Source: Candidatus Borrarchaeota archaeon (lineage in GTDB: Archaea; Asgardarchaeota; Sifarchaeia; Borrarchaeales; Borrarchaeaceae). From it: DNA of 6,408 nucleotides. Position numbers and translations under genes: made by a program. Shown piece after piece: positions 5,594 to 6,408 of this stretch (positions within the stretch are counted from its first letter, which is position 1; each line of letters opens with the position of its first letter). The notes below the pieces were generated by a model. The model had not been told where the DNA came from and did no database searches. It saw nothing but the letters and a program-made list of their open reading frames with translations. The DNA is taken from the NCBI GenBank assembly GCA_016840645.1, contig JAEORY010000236.1, forward strand, positions 1 to 6,408. The letters are read 5' to 3'.

Positions 5594-5607
5594 AGCAATT
5601 AATTGCT
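5594..5607. promoter_or_regulatory. perfect 14-bp palindrome upstream of the GPN gene
   Basis: AGCAATTAATTGCT lies 15 bases upstream of the TATA-like box of the GPN gene, a common position for a regulator site in archaea. Its AT-rich core makes it less improbable than its length suggests. Confidence 0.35.
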
Positions 5608-5621
5608 AAGTCATGATAAGT

Positions 5622-5632
5622 GTATAAAAAAT
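5622..5632 (+). promoter_or_regulatory. TATA-like box for the GPN-loop GTPase gene
   Basis: GTATAAAAAAT is centred about 26 bases before the ATG at 5653, the spacing expected for a leaderless message. However, a good ribosome site (GGAGA, 5640-5644) is also present, so either a second upstream promoter exists or one of the two signals is accidental. Confidence 0.45.
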
Positions 5633-5652
5633 ATTCTTTGGAGATTGAACGT

Positions 5653-6408
5653 ATGGTAACGGATTCTTCTCATGTTATTTATATCCTTGGAACTGCAGGA
5701 AGTGGAAAATCTGCCCTTACGATGAAATTATCAGAATGGTTGTATGATGCGGGATTGAATGTCGTTAGGCTCAACTTGGACCCTGGTGTACGTCAATTAC
5801 CATATAACCCTGATGTCGATGTAAGAGAGTATGTAGACGTAGAACAGATCATCGAACAATATGGACTTGGACCGAACGGTGCACTCATCGCAGCGTCCGA
5901 TATCTTGGTTACAAAAATCGACGAAATAAAAAACGAGATTGAGAGTTTCGATGCAGATTATATCATTGTGGATACTGTCGGTCAGATGGAGGTATTTGCC
6001 TACAGAAGTTCTGGTTTATTATTTGTAACCGCATTAAGTACTAAGAGCGTTGTAGTTCATTTAATCGATGCTTTGCTTGCGAAAACGCCTGCCAGTTTCG
6101 TATCAATGGTGCTTCTTGGCGCATCATTAAAGGTGCGTTTTCCAGTCCCCCATATTACCGTGCTCTCAAAGACAGACTTGATATCAGAAGATGAGATAGA
6201 ACGGATTTGTAAATGGAGTAATCCAGAGTTTCTGGCGGATGCTTTGGAAATCGCAACGAGAGGACAGCAAAGAGAATTAAATGTAACGCTTCTCAATGCT
6301 CTCAAAATACAGGGATACATCGGGGAGGTAATCCCTGTATCTTCTGTAACGATGGATGGTATGAACGATCTCGCTGGTGGTCTGGAGCACATATTCGACA
6401 GTTATCGC
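5653..6408 (+). CDS. GPN-loop GTPase (3' end beyond the window)
   Basis: The 252 residues seen run open to the right edge. The GTP-binding motifs are in order: Walker A GTAGSGKS (13-20); NLDPG (41-45) and YNPDVDVREYV (51-61); the family-defining GPN insertion in GLGPNGALI (71-79); DTVGQMEVF (107-115), where DTPGQxE is usual; SKTDL (172-176) for guanine; and PVSS (228-231). GPN GTPases work as dimers with the GPN loop reaching into the partner's active site. Eukaryotic relatives assemble and import RNA polymerase II, and the archaeal role is not settled. The ATG at 5653 is supported by GGAGA 8 bases upstream and by Walker A at the usual distance from the N-terminus. Val109 in place of Pro is the only motif change. 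Families of this type have roughly 250-280 residues, so the stop should lie close beyond the window. Confidence 0.95.
   Translation, partial: MVTDSSHVIYILGTAGSGKSALTMKLSEWLYDAGLNVVRLNLDPGVRQLPYNPDVDVREYVDVEQIIEQYGLGPNGALIAASDILVTKIDEIKNEIESFDADYIIVDTVGQMEVFAYRSSGLLFVTALSTKSVVVHLIDALLAKTPASFVSMVLLGASLKVRFPVPHITVLSKTDLISEDEIERICKWSNPEFLADALEIATRGQQRELNVTLLNALKIQGYIGEVIPVSSVTMDGMNDLAGGLEHIFDSYR

Larger units (their letters stand above)
4662..5652. other. long stretch without a convincing gene
   Basis: Besides the stem-loop at 4693-4719, it holds the palindrome CGTTTTAAAACG (4741-4752) and a T-rich tract from about 4860 to 5200. The tract contains one open plus frame, 4894-5178 (94 codons, very Phe-rich). 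That frame has no ribosome site, and its only TATA-like sequence touches the ATG, so it is not called as a gene. Minus-strand frames across the tract are Lys-rich but broken by many stops. The words AACGCT/CAACGTT recur (5034, 5164, 5176, 5293, 5313). A minus-strand TATA-like box (ATTTATATAA, 5297-5306) precedes an ATG at 5268 that runs into a stop after two codons. The promoter of the GPN gene occupies the last 60 bases. Confidence 0.5.

Noticed and set aside
6057..6392. Minus-strand open frame of 111 codons at the right edge
   Set aside because: It is antisense to the GPN-loop GTPase, which has every family motif.

Overview
The window is AT-rich and looks archaeal. Three of its conserved genes belong to families that are typically archaeal in the forms seen here: a NYN-domain nuclease-like protein of the small archaeal type, a stand-alone PRC-barrel protein and a GPN-loop GTPase. 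Shine-Dalgarno sites of the GGTGA type and AT-rich TATA-like boxes precede several genes. A member of the Asgard group or another low-GC archaeon would fit, but the lineage is inferred and nothing here proves it.

Layout, left to right. Positions 3-71 may hold the last codons of a gene entering from the left. About 215-480 holds a decayed 3' end of an IS200/IS605-type tnpB on the plus strand, closed by a right-end hairpin, and it stops 1 base from the uppS stop codon. uppS (482-1249, minus) is intact and makes a cis-prenyl diphosphate synthase for polyprenyl lipid carriers. A 449-base divergent promoter region separates it from a NYN-domain gene (1699-2181, plus). That gene converges on a PRC-barrel gene (2290-2577, minus) across a 108-base gap holding a T-run and a perfect 9-bp stem-loop. 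Next is a TnpB-related gene (2712-4235, minus) with a left-end-like hairpin just upstream and 27-base direct repeats at its 3' end. Divergent from it is a small winged-helix-like gene (4443-4661, plus). About 990 bases without a convincing gene follow, and the window ends inside a GPN-loop GTPase gene (5653 onward, plus).

The housekeeping genes do not form one operon. They alternate in strand, and each has its own leader. The two transposon-derived segments are of different types: the left one is a canonical tnpB tail in ruins, while the central one encodes a zinc-ribbon-less TnpB relative with histidine where the third RuvC aspartate is expected. No TnpA (Y1 transposase) gene is present, so neither can move on its own from what is seen here. 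The main points for a second look are the TnpB relative and its surroundings (palindromes, structured ends, adjacent small DNA-binding protein), and the leaders in which the ribosome-binding site can pair with an upstream complement.
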